Source of the DNA: Hydractinia symbiolongicarpus
Lineage: Eukaryota; Cnidaria; Hydrozoa; Anthoathecata; Hydractiniidae
Assembly: GCF_029227915.1 (NCBI RefSeq)
Contig: NC_079888.1
Location: 2,861,001 to 2,925,000 of the forward strand
Direction of reading: 5' to 3'
DNA: 64,000 nucleotides
Part shown: positions 49,001 to 53,780 of the stretch, one piece after another
Numbering within the stretch: the stretch's first letter is position 1
Layout of the letters: each line of letters starts with the position of its first letter
The notes under the pieces: model-generated
Databases searched by the model: none
Told to the model about the DNA's origin: nothing
The model's input: the letters and a program-made list of their open reading frames with translations, nothing else
Program-made: the position numbers and the translations under genes

Positions 49001-51032
49001 ATCTTCAGGAAGCAAGTTTGAATCAAAATGGCGGATTACTTTCTCAAGTGTCAAACTTCCACAACATTCGGAAAGGAAACTGCACAAGTTCTTATGATCC
49101 TCAAAGCCCATGGAGAGATGCAGCCTCGTTTTCAGGTTTCAGGTTTCAACTTTTAGATCCCTACTGTTATAGATGATATTGGAAAATATCGGAAAAGAGA
49201 ATCCAAGAGTATTTGATATTCAAGGGTTACACAAAATTAAATTTGGAGAAACTTTTTTATAACACTTTGTTAGAATCTCCTTTATTTATAGAACTTTTCG
49301 CTATCCCGTTGTTGTTACATGGAAGTACTATTTATTGTTTTGTGCTTTCTCGTATTTATTTATTTATCGATTTATTACTACCTTCTCTATAATAATAGCG
49401 GTATTCCGTCCGTCTGTCTCTGCGCGGACCCCCGCTGAGTTAGGAAATCATGTTACGGAAACACGAATATCAAATGCGATATATTTTTATCCACTTTGTT
49501 GCGACGGTATAAAGGACGGGCGAACCCGTGGATTTTTCCACGGGCAACGACTAGTAAGTTTTATAATAAATAAAACTGGCTTTCTTTAAAAAATTGAACT
49601 ACGTTCCCTGGTTGGACAAAGTCGTCATTGTCGGAACACATTTTCTTTTTAGAAGATTGCGGGAAATTTCTGCAATTAATTTTCGCGAGTATAAAAAAAT
49701 TATCCTAGATGGTTAACAAAGTTTGTCAATATTCGGGAAATGGTATATCAGATTTATTTTTGTAGCGATTTATCAGAGTAAAATTCCTTAGTTGACGGCT
49801 GTCAAATTTTAAAATTTCGCAGAATTGTAATATGTGGTTAACACAAAAAACCGATATTTCGCGGAAATTTATTTCGCAATTTTTCGTAAAACACGCGAAA
49901 CCACGAAATTAATTTTCTAACAAAATAATTCCCTGGAAAACTAATAGCATTATTTTTGTGTTGTTTTTAAGGAGGCTTCACTTGTCATGATAACGAAGAT
50001 GAAATTTATGAATTTGACGACGACTTTTACAAATCTGAAGGTTGTCCTTTACCTCTTCTATCAACGAATGACGATGATTCTCATAAAACCCAACTTTATT
50101 CTGCACCACAACCGAACAAAACGCTTAACATGGGTGAGTGTAAAACGTACAGTGCAATGCGTTCTTCGACATTCCATAATGGTGGCGTAGCTGTCAAATC
50201 TAATAATCAGTTCATTCGACCGAACCGTTCCTTTCGTATTGATAACAACAGTATTATAACGAAGCATAATTCGAATATCTATTCTCATCAAAATCATTTA
50301 AACCGGAGCAGCATTGGCGGAGTCGGTCCGTCAGACGATATAGACGATGAAATTATCGACGTTGGTCCGTCAGATGATATATACGACGATGAAATTGAAG
50401 AATATGTTGACGATGACGTGCGTGTTCCCGAGCCACGACGTTACTCTTGTAAAACTTCGCAAAAGAAATTGAGAGAGTTTGCAAGCAAGAAGAACTTTTT
50501 GTTTGGTCACTCTATAGATGTTTCTAGTGATGAAGATGACTTACCAAAAGCACCGATATATTCAGAAAGCAACAACGATGGGAAGCATGAAATAACGTAT
50601 ATTACGGGGACGAAATCCCAACATCAACCGGACAATATGCAGGTAAAGAATGACATGTTGCAAAGTAAATACTCACCAACCTGTAAAAATAACCAAGATG
50701 AAGATGGCAGGTATCAAACGGAAAACAGTGTGAGAGAAAAACAGAAAGATGTTTTAAGAAATTCTTTCATGGCAAAACATTTGAGGCGTAATTTTGACGA
50801 ACTGGAACACCGGCCCGATATAACGTCATATAGCAAGAGAACTCCGCTCAAGGAGCTTGCAAATGTTGAACTACGCAATGACGTTGGTAATAATCAACCT
50901 AGTGACCAGTACCCGTCAATGTTTACTGTATCACAAAAACGTACTTGGCAGAGCTCTATATTTTCTGATCAAGCTGATATTGAAAGTTATGATTTTTTTA
51001 ATACTGGAGATGCTGGTGTTAGTATGTGGTGA
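7981..51032 (+). CDS. ATP-dependent DNA helicase HFM1 (MER3), 41 coding exons
   Basis: Orthologue of the Ski2-like SF2 helicase HFM1/Mer3, a nuclear 3'-5' DNA helicase of the ZMM pathway that promotes meiotic crossover formation. The reconstructed protein has a low-complexity N-terminus, a DEAD-like domain (Walker A APTGSGKT, box DEVH, SAT), a C-terminal helicase domain ([10 protein letters not shown]), winged helix, Sec63 domain, a CxxHxC...CGHQCC zinc knuckle, and an acidic disordered tail. All exon phases join without a break to TGA 51030-51032. From the Met at 8066 the protein is 1534 residues; human HFM1 is about 1435. Exon 1 as listed opens in phase 2 behind an acceptor, so a short upstream coding exon may be missing. 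Most introns carry transposon DNA, yet no helicase motif is damaged. Exons are itemised in the blocks that follow. Confidence 0.93.
9112..12508 (+). mobile_element. RTE-like non-LTR retrotransposon, degraded
   Basis: The 5' region contains the ATTAATGGCCGCAAG and AGGAAGGGCATCCAGC type sequence frequent in RTE elements. Then follow an AP endonuclease, a reverse transcriptase, a PHD-like finger and a C-terminal domain, ending in a short GATGAT repeat instead of poly-A. The frame is broken at least five times. Insertion into a Helitron-like repeat shows it is the younger of the two. It lies sense to HFM1 in an intron. Clade assignment is by motif resemblance only. Confidence 0.85.
9497..12493 (+). 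pseudogene. RTE ORF2 pseudogene (endonuclease, RT, zinc finger)
   Basis: Readable pieces: 9497-10330 endonuclease ([60 protein letters not shown]); 10372-10680; 10727-11254 ([29 protein letters not shown]); 11280-11580 ([34 protein letters not shown]); 11555-12028 with a C4HC3-like finger ([20 protein letters not shown]); and 12140-12493 ([24 protein letters not shown]). Stops and frameshifts separate them. The catalytic YADD is intact but the copy cannot make one protein. Confidence 0.85.
13110..13789 (+). CDS. HFM1 exons 2-4: linker and start of the helicase core
   Basis: Exons are 13110-13169, 13570-13620 and 13722-13789. The last reads [20 protein letters not shown], closely matching the human segment AKFRSIFKEFPYFNYIQSKA that precedes the Walker A motif (Q-motif region). 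The two upstream short exons are hydrophilic linker and are supported by splice sites and phase continuity, not by conservation. Confidence 0.85.
14494..14626 (+). CDS. HFM1 exon 5: Walker A (motif I)
   Basis: Encodes [20 protein letters not shown], the P-loop that binds ATP phosphate, followed by the helix of the first RecA fold. Splice sites are ttcag|GTG and ACA|gtaagt. The next intron (14627-16991) holds the minus-strand copia remnant. Confidence 0.95.
15041..16064 (-). pseudogene. copia-type LTR retrotransposon pol remnant
   Basis: On the minus strand, 16064 downward reads [12 protein letters not shown], then [15 protein letters not shown] and [11 protein letters not shown], the hallmark copia reverse-transcriptase segment. 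Further along, [11 protein letters not shown] appears near 15720. Then [25 protein letters not shown] and [13 protein letters not shown] (15045-15235) match the copia RNase H end. Many stops and frameshifts separate these. No LTRs, gag or integrase were seen. It lies antisense in the HFM1 intron 14627-16991. Confidence 0.8.
16992..17752 (+). CDS. HFM1 exons 6-7: motifs Ia, Ib and the start of DEVH
   Basis: Exon 6 (16992-17143) encodes [15 protein letters not shown], the [10 protein letters not shown] segment and FTTP. Exon 7 (17672-17752) encodes [15 protein letters not shown] and RLFLIDE. The phase-0 junction after DE places the DEVH box across the next intron. The 528-bp intron between them has no identified feature. 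Confidence 0.95.
19119..19304. repeat. minisatellite, 31-bp unit x 6
   Basis: Unit GTCTCTGAAACTGTAGGGAG followed by TTAGAAGCTTT, six tandem copies with one to four differences each. It ends 60 bp before HFM1 exon 8. Confidence 0.92.
19364..19522 (+). CDS. HFM1 exon 8: DEVH completion and motif III
   Basis: Encodes [20 protein letters not shown] and then [14 protein letters not shown], with the SAT motif that couples ATP hydrolysis to unwinding. A 31-bp minisatellite ends 60 bp upstream (19119-19304). A partial tandem copy of the exon's 3' half begins just after its donor (see the repeat at 19478-19628). Confidence 0.95.
19478..19628 (+). repeat. partial tandem duplication of the HFM1 exon 8 end and donor region
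   Basis: The segment 19478-19557 (exon text ACACCTATTATAAGATTTG through the first 35 bp of intron) is repeated at about 19558-19628 with point changes. The second copy lacks the last exon bases and the gtaagt donor, so it cannot be spliced as an exon. Confidence 0.8.
20215..21105. mobile_element. piggyBac-like MITE with TTAA target duplications
   Basis: Terminal inverted repeats CCCTATTATACCTGGG (left) and its reverse complement (right) are bounded on both sides by TTAA (20211-20214 and 21106-21109), the piggyBac signature. Length is about 890 bp with no transposase. Internally it has three related units that each contain paired TGACGTCAT-type palindromes about 20 bp apart (near 20371, 20551, 20709; the last degenerate). 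It lies in the HFM1 intron 19523-21478. Confidence 0.88.
21479..22951 (+). CDS. HFM1 exons 9-12: inter-domain region and motif IV
   Basis: Exons are 21479-21525 ([15 protein letters not shown]), 21988-22141 ([14 protein letters not shown] to ENKPTLV), 22497-22585 ([19 protein letters not shown]) and 22908-22951 ([14 protein letters not shown]). The third matches the human [20 protein letters not shown] at the start of the second RecA fold. Intervening introns show no recognised element. Confidence 0.93.
23061..25097 (+). CDS. HFM1 exons 13-15: helicase motifs V and VI, including a 26-nt microexon
   Basis: Exon 13 (23061-23162) encodes [19 protein letters not shown] and GDLPVL. Exon 14 (24566-24591) is only 26 nt and encodes CTSTLAMG; it is bounded by tttag and gtaagt. 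Exon 15 (24978-25097) encodes [16 protein letters not shown] and [10 protein letters not shown], the arginine-finger motif VI. The 1.4-kb intron before exon 14 has no recognised element. The intron before exon 15 contains a long GTT microsatellite. Confidence 0.93.
24721..24925. repeat. GTT trinucleotide microsatellite
   Basis: About 200 bp of imperfect GTTGTTGTT with interruptions, in the HFM1 intron before exon 15. The open frames on both strands here are products of the repeat and not genes. Confidence 0.95.
25599..25635. repeat. perfect 17-bp inverted repeat
   Basis: Arms TAACAGTACCAGTAACA (25599-25615) and its reverse complement (25619-25635), with a 3-base loop. HFM1 intron 25098-25807. 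Confidence 0.85.
25808..29102 (+). CDS. HFM1 exons 16-21: end of helicase core and winged helix
   Basis: Exons are 25808-25855 ([16 protein letters not shown]), 26581-26627 ([15 protein letters not shown]), 27919-28052 ([17 protein letters not shown] to NPKHYG), 28157-28204, 28552-28632 and 29011-29102 ([17 protein letters not shown] to SLEEL). They follow the human order RHLIEHLNAEIVLHTITDVN and AGRLMAWYYITFETVK, the winged-helix region linking helicase and Sec63 domains. The donor after TTG at 29102 is chosen because it keeps phase and matches the human SDLV junction. Confidence 0.9.
26989..27419. mobile_element. TIR element (MITE) rich in TAGTGCTC motifs
   Basis: The left end TTGGTTCTCACCTGGCACC matches the reverse complement of the right end, TTGGTTCACACCTGGCACT, and continues for about 34 bp with few mismatches. 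Subterminal and central DNA repeats TTAGTGCTC/GAGCACTAA many times. There is no coding capacity. The target duplication is not evident, so the superfamily is open. It lies in HFM1 intron 26628-27918. Confidence 0.78.
29971..30356. repeat. satellite-like tandem repeat, about 102-bp unit x 3.8
   Basis: Units begin near 29971, 30073, 30175 and 30276 with TTTGCAATGTGAATTAACAG and contain TTTCACTGTATGTCTTCC. The same monomer recurs at 32685-32880. HFM1 intron 29103-30642. Confidence 0.9.
30643..33148 (+). CDS. HFM1 exons 22-27: first half of the Sec63 domain
   Basis: Exons are 30643-30749 (ends [12 protein letters not shown]), 31105-31152 ([16 protein letters not shown]), 31816-31879 ([19 protein letters not shown]), 32482-32515 ([11 protein letters not shown]), 32885-32966 ([20 protein letters not shown]) and 33102-33148 ([15 protein letters not shown]). 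Order and residues track the human Sec63 segment closely. Flanking introns carry 102-bp satellite repeats and Helitron-like ends. The acceptor of the exon at 32885 lies in satellite-derived DNA. Confidence 0.9.
31431..31529 (+). mobile_element. Helitron-like non-autonomous copy, internally deleted
   Basis: Starts TCTCTTTCATAATAGCC after an A. Ends with the imperfect hairpin CCGTGGATTTTTCCACGAG followed by TTAACGACTAG and T, the Helitron-style hairpin plus CTAG terminus. A second 3' end of the same family lies 240 bp downstream. Confidence 0.6.
31661..31774 (+). mobile_element. Helitron-like 3' end, second copy
   Basis: Contains ATTTTTATCCACTTTGTTGC, then CCCGTGGATTTTTCCACGGG, then TTAACGACTAG followed by T. 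The 5' boundary is unclear. Same HFM1 intron as the preceding copy. Confidence 0.6.
32685..32880. repeat. second array of the 102-bp satellite, about 2 units
   Basis: Two units of the 29971-30356 monomer (TTTGCA starts near 32711 and 32813). The last unit is cut at ...TTTCACTGTATG and runs into ttttatag, the acceptor of HFM1 exon 26 at 32885. Confidence 0.85.
33246..33600. repeat. repeat cluster with AAAAAGCTTCG inverted motifs, including the dispersed repeat 33361-33520
   Basis: ACGAAGCTTTTTG (33248) and CAAAAAGCTTCGT (near 33316) form an inverted pair. Further CAAAAAGCTTCG copies occur near 33571 and a diverged one near 33670. The middle (33361-33520) is the relative of 7745-7960. HFM1 intron 33149-33783. 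Class unknown. Confidence 0.6.
33784..36628 (+). CDS. HFM1 exons 28-31: Sec63 helix-hairpin-helix and Ig-like region
   Basis: Exons are 33784-33869 ([20 protein letters not shown]), 35319-35351 ([11 protein letters not shown]), 35715-35765 ([17 protein letters not shown]) and 36465-36628 ([18 protein letters not shown] to FKQKI). HPPFG is the conserved HFM1/Brr2-type motif. Direct splicing from VEQ to DNNYRT gives the same spacing as human VEQITRYSDTTAEI, so no microexon is needed at 35990-36010. The second intron holds a minus-strand RTE fragment; the intron after 36628 holds a 19-bp minisatellite. Confidence 0.9.
34036..35134 (-). mobile_element. RTE-like LINE, minus strand, 5' truncated
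   Basis: In reverse this resembles the RTE at 9112-12508. It begins at its 3' end with TCATCATCATCAGCAGCAGC, then the reverse of AAACGTTAAGC, and reads back through [20 protein letters not shown] and [12 protein letters not shown] to the zinc-finger and YADD region near 34960. It is broken by many stops. The truncated 5' end abuts an A run at 35133-35152. HFM1 intron 33870-35318. Confidence 0.85.
36802..37124. repeat. minisatellite, 19-bp unit x 17
   Basis: Unit TCAGTAATAGAATTGTCAC repeated 17 times head to tail with a few substitutions. HFM1 intron 36629-37401. There is no spacer-repeat alternation, so it is not CRISPR-like. Confidence 0.95.
37402..38601 (+). CDS. HFM1 exons 32-34: end of Sec63 domain and linker
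   Basis: Exons are 37402-37505 ([20 protein letters not shown] to ICLDY), 37945-38009 ([20 protein letters not shown]) and 38556-38601 ([15 protein letters not shown]). The first aligns with human TDSVLLKAGSWAKKIAVKRA and closes the Sec63 domain. The remainder is the variable linker leading to the zinc knuckle. Confidence 0.88.
38779..38836. repeat. 28-bp inverted repeat, one mismatch
   Basis: Arms 38779-38806 and 38809-38836, starting TTCAGCGGAAATACTGGA, with a 2-base loop. Nearly perfect hairpin in HFM1 intron 38602-39380. Confidence 0.85.
38944..39213 (+). mobile_element. tRNA-derived SINE
   Basis: The head contains an A-box-like GCCTTGTGGTAGAGCG (about 38949) and B-box-like GGTCGAGTCA (38980). 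A unique body follows, then a tail GGATAAATAATTTTTAATAAT ending in TAA-type repeats. It does not fold as a full tRNA gene. The tail resembles that of the minus-strand SINE at 40217-40492. Confidence 0.7.
39381..39789 (+). CDS. HFM1 exons 35-36: zinc knuckle split by an AT-AC intron
   Basis: Exon 35 (39381-39426) encodes [14 protein letters not shown] and exon 36 (39711-39789) encodes [16 protein letters not shown]. Joined across the intron they reproduce the HFM1 zinc-binding pattern C-x2-H-x-C...CGH-x-CCK with the same residue count as human. Only an AT-AC intron (39427-39710) gives this join, since no AG lies near the 3' boundary. Exon 36 ends at VE with a gttagt donor. Confidence 0.85.
39427..39710 (+). 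other. U12-type (AT-AC) intron in HFM1
   Basis: The 5' end reads ATATCTTTTC, one base from the U12 consensus ATATCCTTT. The 3' end is ...TTTCTAC with no AG nearby. A perfect U12 branch motif TCCTTAAC at 39689-39696 places its branch adenosine 15 nt from the 3' splice site, within the usual U12 range. Reading frame and zinc-knuckle spacing are preserved across the junction. The region would be removed by the minor spliceosome. Confidence 0.85.
40217..40492 (-). mobile_element. tRNA-derived SINE, minus strand
   Basis: On the minus strand it starts GCGCGTGGCCTTGTGGTTAT (A-box-like) with GGTTTGGTCC as a B-box-like element. It ends CTGTATAAATATTCGGATTA followed by a TAA repeat (40218-40241). HFM1 intron 39790-40592. 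Confidence 0.7.
40593..42213 (+). CDS. HFM1 exons 37-38: C-terminal linker
   Basis: Exons are 40593-40647 ([18 protein letters not shown]) and 42131-42213 ([16 protein letters not shown] to VQPLKKIK). Residues VQPLKKIK correspond to the human VPPVKRLKI segment. The donor after 42213 is AAG|gtcgtg, a weak match to consensus, and a transposon begins 10 bp further on. Phase agrees with the next exon at 48575. Intron 40648-42130 shows no recognised element. Confidence 0.78.
42224..43249. mobile_element. non-autonomous TIR element (MITE) related to the 43262-48294 transposon
   Basis: Begins ATGCGTGTGCCCTTAGGG and ends GGGTACACGCAT, the same termini as the neighbouring 5-kb element, with AT-rich subterminal DNA full of GATTTTCAATT-type inverted motifs. 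Flanks are cgtgtata on the left (42216-42223) and tgtgtata on the right (43250-43257), a 7-of-8 match that may be the target-site duplication. No coding capacity was seen. It lies in an HFM1 intron directly after the exon 38 donor. Confidence 0.82.
43781..45357 (+). CDS. DDE integrase-like transposase, five exons, 401 residues
   Basis: Exons are 43781-43987, 44057-44385, 44483-44630, 44758-44962 and 45041-45357, all GT-AG with consistent phase. The N-terminus ([27 protein letters not shown]) looks like a helix-turn-helix. The catalytic core shows [31 protein letters not shown] and [15 protein letters not shown]. The likely triad is Asp of HIDQ, Asp of VDHG and Glu of IERF, with about 38 residues between the last two. 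The C-terminal part includes [14 protein letters not shown]. The family is the integrase-core (rve-like) proteins common in animal genomes as transposon products. No stop or frameshift interrupts it, so this copy may be or recently was active. An upstream frame at 43535-43768 is not included. Confidence 0.85.
46356..47785 (-). CDS. transposon-encoded RING-like zinc-finger protein, five exons, 343 residues
   Basis: Minus-strand exons in transcript order are 47785-47681, 47605-47299, 47222-47070, 46988-46875 and 46708-46356. All have GT-AG sites and matching phase. The start ATG opens [20 protein letters not shown]. The C-terminus carries a RING-like cluster: [23 protein letters not shown] and NCPHC, with Cys replacing the usual His. 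This suggests a ubiquitin-ligase-type or related treble-clef fold. Residues upstream ([19 protein letters not shown]) have no domain I recognise. It is convergent with the transposase inside the same inverted repeats, so it is probably an accessory transposon protein. The biochemical role is unknown. Confidence 0.8.
48575..49135 (+). CDS. HFM1 exons 39-40: C-terminal disordered region
   Basis: Exons are 48575-48679 ([20 protein letters not shown] to EFGTK) and 49009-49135 ([20 protein letters not shown] to AASFS). These are supported by splice sites, phase continuity and the NQNYSP/NQNGG hydrophilic character typical of the tail. There is no clear sequence match to the vertebrate tail. Confidence 0.75.
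49384..49554 (+). mobile_element. Helitron-like non-autonomous element
   Basis: Starts TCTCTATAATAATAGCGG. Ends with a perfect CCCGTGGATTTTTCCACGGG hairpin, a short spacer and CTAG followed by T. It lacks a clear A before the 5' TC, so the class assignment is tentative. HFM1 intron 49136-49971. Confidence 0.62.
49972..51032 (+). CDS. HFM1 exon 41: long acidic terminal exon
   Basis: Acceptor ttttaag ends at 49971 and the frame runs to TGA 51030-51032 (ends GDAGVSMW). The 353-residue stretch is hydrophilic and acidic, with a tandem [11 protein letters not shown] / [12 protein letters not shown] repeat near 50321-50402. The neighbouring sequence is Ser/Asp-rich ([16 protein letters not shown]). 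In vertebrates the HFM1 tail is also disordered and acidic near its end. An AATAAA lies 40 bp past the stop. Confidence 0.85.
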
Positions 51033-51072
51033 GTGTTTTGGTTACTTCTCTTTTATCTACAATTATGAGCAG

Positions 51073-51078
51073 AATAAA
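51073..51078 (+). terminator. candidate polyadenylation signal of HFM1
   Basis: AATAAA 40 bp after the HFM1 stop codon in otherwise noncoding DNA. Position fits a short 3' untranslated region, but no transcript evidence is available. Confidence 0.5.
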
Positions 51079-52299
51079 ATTATCGTGTCTTCTGTAGTTT
51101 TGAAAGGAGCTTCTAGGACCGCAGAATTCTCATTTACAGTTCTCAGGGTAAACCTCGTCCCTAGGGCTTCTTTCCTCGCCGTCCGACATTGTCAAAAAGA
51201 GAAAAGGAGCCCTGGGGAAGAGGTTGTGCTCAAGGCCTGTGTGTTTGTAAGCGTAATATATGCGTATCATTAAAATTGTCCATATCGAACTCCGGCTGAC
51301 TGATGTTGGGTTCACTCGTTCCAAGTGTGAATAATTTCGTTGTGGCGTGGGAACGGGATCTTAGCAGGTGTTTTAACTTGTCCACAATCGTAATAGATTG
51401 CAGCATCATAAAAAGTTTACTAATAAAACCATCTTAAAAAGTTATTGCATCTTTTTCAGTGTAAACAAAATGGATTTTCCTTAAATCCTGATGCTAGAGA
51501 ATATTTTCGCATGTTAATAATTTTGACCGTAAACTCGCTCTGTAATCAAAATTAGGACTATCATCTTCATGTTTTGCATATCAACTAATTTTTTTTTTTT
51601 TTTTTTTAACAGCCAAAATCTCATAGTGAATTTGTAATTATGTGCGGAAAAACTTTTGCGGTTCACAATTAACCTTACTTTTGATGAGAATAAACTAAAC
51701 CGCAAAAGTCGCCTTCGTGAACAGTTTCTTCCCTTGAACTAGTCTAAAAATCTGTTAAAAACCTTTTGATGTAAATAACTTATATTTGATAATGATTTCT
51801 TTCAGGGACAAGGAATATTGAGAAAATTGACAGCTTGGATTTTCTTGTGATGTCGTTGGCTCATTATGTTTCGACGTGACGTCTTGATAATGTTGGGTTT
51901 CAGCCACCGTGAAGAAGTGTGCGTGCTCTTGTATTGGCGCTAATATAAATGTTGACATGTCTTCAGTTTTTCAATATTTATCGTTTGTTGATATAAAAGT
52001 TTATTAGAGGGAGGGAGGGAGATTGTTCTACAATTGTCAGGAACCAGGCTACATCGTCTCCAGGATGAGTTTTTCATATGCAGCTGACCAGGCTGGCTTA
52101 CTTTACGAGAATCTTACAATTGTTAAGAAAGTGCTCTAAAAACAGAATGTGTTCGTCGGGAAACTTTCATCTCGTCTTTAAATTTCATGTCATCTTCAAA
52201 TTTCATATTATCTTTAAGCAGACTTAGGTGCCAGGTTAGGTGGGTTAAATTCTCACATCAATGGAGTTAATGCAAAAAAATTGTTACGGTAAATGCTAT
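51079..52299. other. intergenic between HFM1 and boule, first part
   Basis: No gene seen. It includes a fold-back element at 51151-51225 (listed separately), a poly-T tract near 51590-51608, and a 12-bp inverted pair ACTTTTGCGGTT (51652) / AACCGCAAAAGT (51698). Confidence 0.6.
51151..51225. repeat. small fold-back element, AACCTCGTCCC type
   Basis: Starts AACCTCGTCCCTAGGGCTT and ends with the near reverse complement GAGCCCTGGGGAAGAGGTT. The centre is short. Related fold-backs lie at 53170-53244 and 56005-56108. Confidence 0.65.
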
Positions 52300-52301
52300 T
52301 A

Positions 52302-52637
52302 CCGTAATGATCCGAACAAGCGCCCTGGGCGCTTATTAAATTTTTGAATTTTTGGCATGGGCGCTTAATCAAGGGGGCGTTTAAAGTGCTGGGCGCTTAT
52401 AAATTTTTCCTAATTTTGTGCAAAACTGAACAAAAGATGTAATAACATGAAGTTTAGTCTTTCTAGGGTTCTATCTCAACATAAAAAAGTAAAATTTTTA
52501 AATAACCTCCCAAGGTAGTTTTCGATTAAGCGCTCCTTTTATCAAGTGGGCACTTATTGAATTTTGAGGAAATTACCTGGGCGCTTATTTAAGAGGGGCG
52601 CTTAAAAAATGCTGGGCGCTTAATCGGATCATTACGG
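52302..52637. mobile_element. mariner-like MITE with TA duplications
   Basis: Terminal repeats CCGTAATGATCCGA and its reverse complement are flanked by TA (52300-52301 and 52638-52639). The 336-bp interior repeats GGGCGCTTA and its complement at least eight times. There is no coding capacity. The TA target and short TIRs point to a Tc1/mariner-type mobiliser. Confidence 0.78.
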
Positions 52638-53169
52638 TATTATTAAACGCAAAATATGTTTACGAAAATCTAAGTTATATACCAATCGTATCGTTTTTAA
52701 GTAATTTTATTGTTGTTATGAATTATTTGAACGGATTCGTCAAACTTGTAAAGTTAAAGGATTTTAAACATCGCAAAGAAGAAAAAGTTGTTAATACTGT
52801 GTCTGGAGTTTTGTCCTGCTCGTGTCTAAGTGCGAACCTTTTTCGCGAATGAAGCTGTCGTCACGAATCGGTCCGTCCCTGTACTATTGTTAAAGGTGAA
52901 GCAACTCGGTGTCTCGAATAGTTTTCTGACCAACTACGAGCCGAACTCGAATTTAATTCAGAAAAATTAACAAGAAGCTTCTGTGTGAAACATACTATGA
53001 GAATACGAAAAAGAAGGAATATTTTTTTTACAAAAAAGTATAGTTCAGTAGTTTTTTGTAATCTTGAAATTCTTCAGAAATTTAGCACTTCCCCTTCTGT
53101 GATCGAGGTTTAGGAATTATTATATAATTACTATTTTTTAAGAACTGTGAGGCTGCTTAAAAATGGTGT

Positions 53170-53244
53170 AACCTTGTCTTCAGGGCTTGCTTTTGTATTG
53201 GGTGGAGTTCCAAACAAAACCTGACAAGCCCTGGACATGAGGTT
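53170..53244. repeat. small fold-back element
   Basis: AACCTTGTCTTCAGGGCTTG pairs with CAAGCCCTGGACATGAGGTT with four mismatches. Same family as 51151-51225. The rest of 52640-53543 shows nothing else recognisable; the boule promoter presumably lies here. Confidence 0.6.
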
Positions 53245-53543
53245 GAAGGTGGTGTTCCTTTTAAAAAAACAAGTGTTACTTTTGATTAAAATAATCGGGT
53301 CTTTATTTTAGTCTTGGCGGTAACATCAAGTATAAAAAGGCAGTATATATTTACAATTGTTAAGAACAGTCATTTCCAACTTGCTTTGACCTATAATTGC
53401 CTTGTATTGGCATAATTTCTAAACGTATTTTAAACACACTGCAGGTGTTGCTTTTTTATATAGTAACGATACAGGCCCTGGGATCGAGGTTGTTGTTGCT
53501 CATTCGAATGTTATAGATACAGGTAGCCTAGACGCCCGTTCGA

Positions 53544-53780
53544 ATGAAGATTCGAAACATTGGCAATTTTTTTTCGGAAAGAAATTTTTGTTTTGAAAAG
53601 TTTTCTCAGGCAGGACGTACATTTTTCTACGAACATTTTAAAGTCAACCAGCATGTCAGAAACAAGTTCAGAAAACCAATCCAAACCGGAATGCTATGTA
53701 CCAAAAATGAAGCCAGGAGATGTAGAAATTCCAAATCGAGTCTTCGTGAAAGGTTTTGCCAAAGATGCAACTGTCGATGA
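53544..53780 (+). other. possible upstream ORF overlapping the boule start
   Basis: ATG at 53544 opens 78 codons in a different frame and ends within boule exon 1, overlapping the main start at 53653. If the transcript includes it, it would be expected to reduce initiation at the boule ATG. The transcription start is unknown. Confidence 0.35.
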
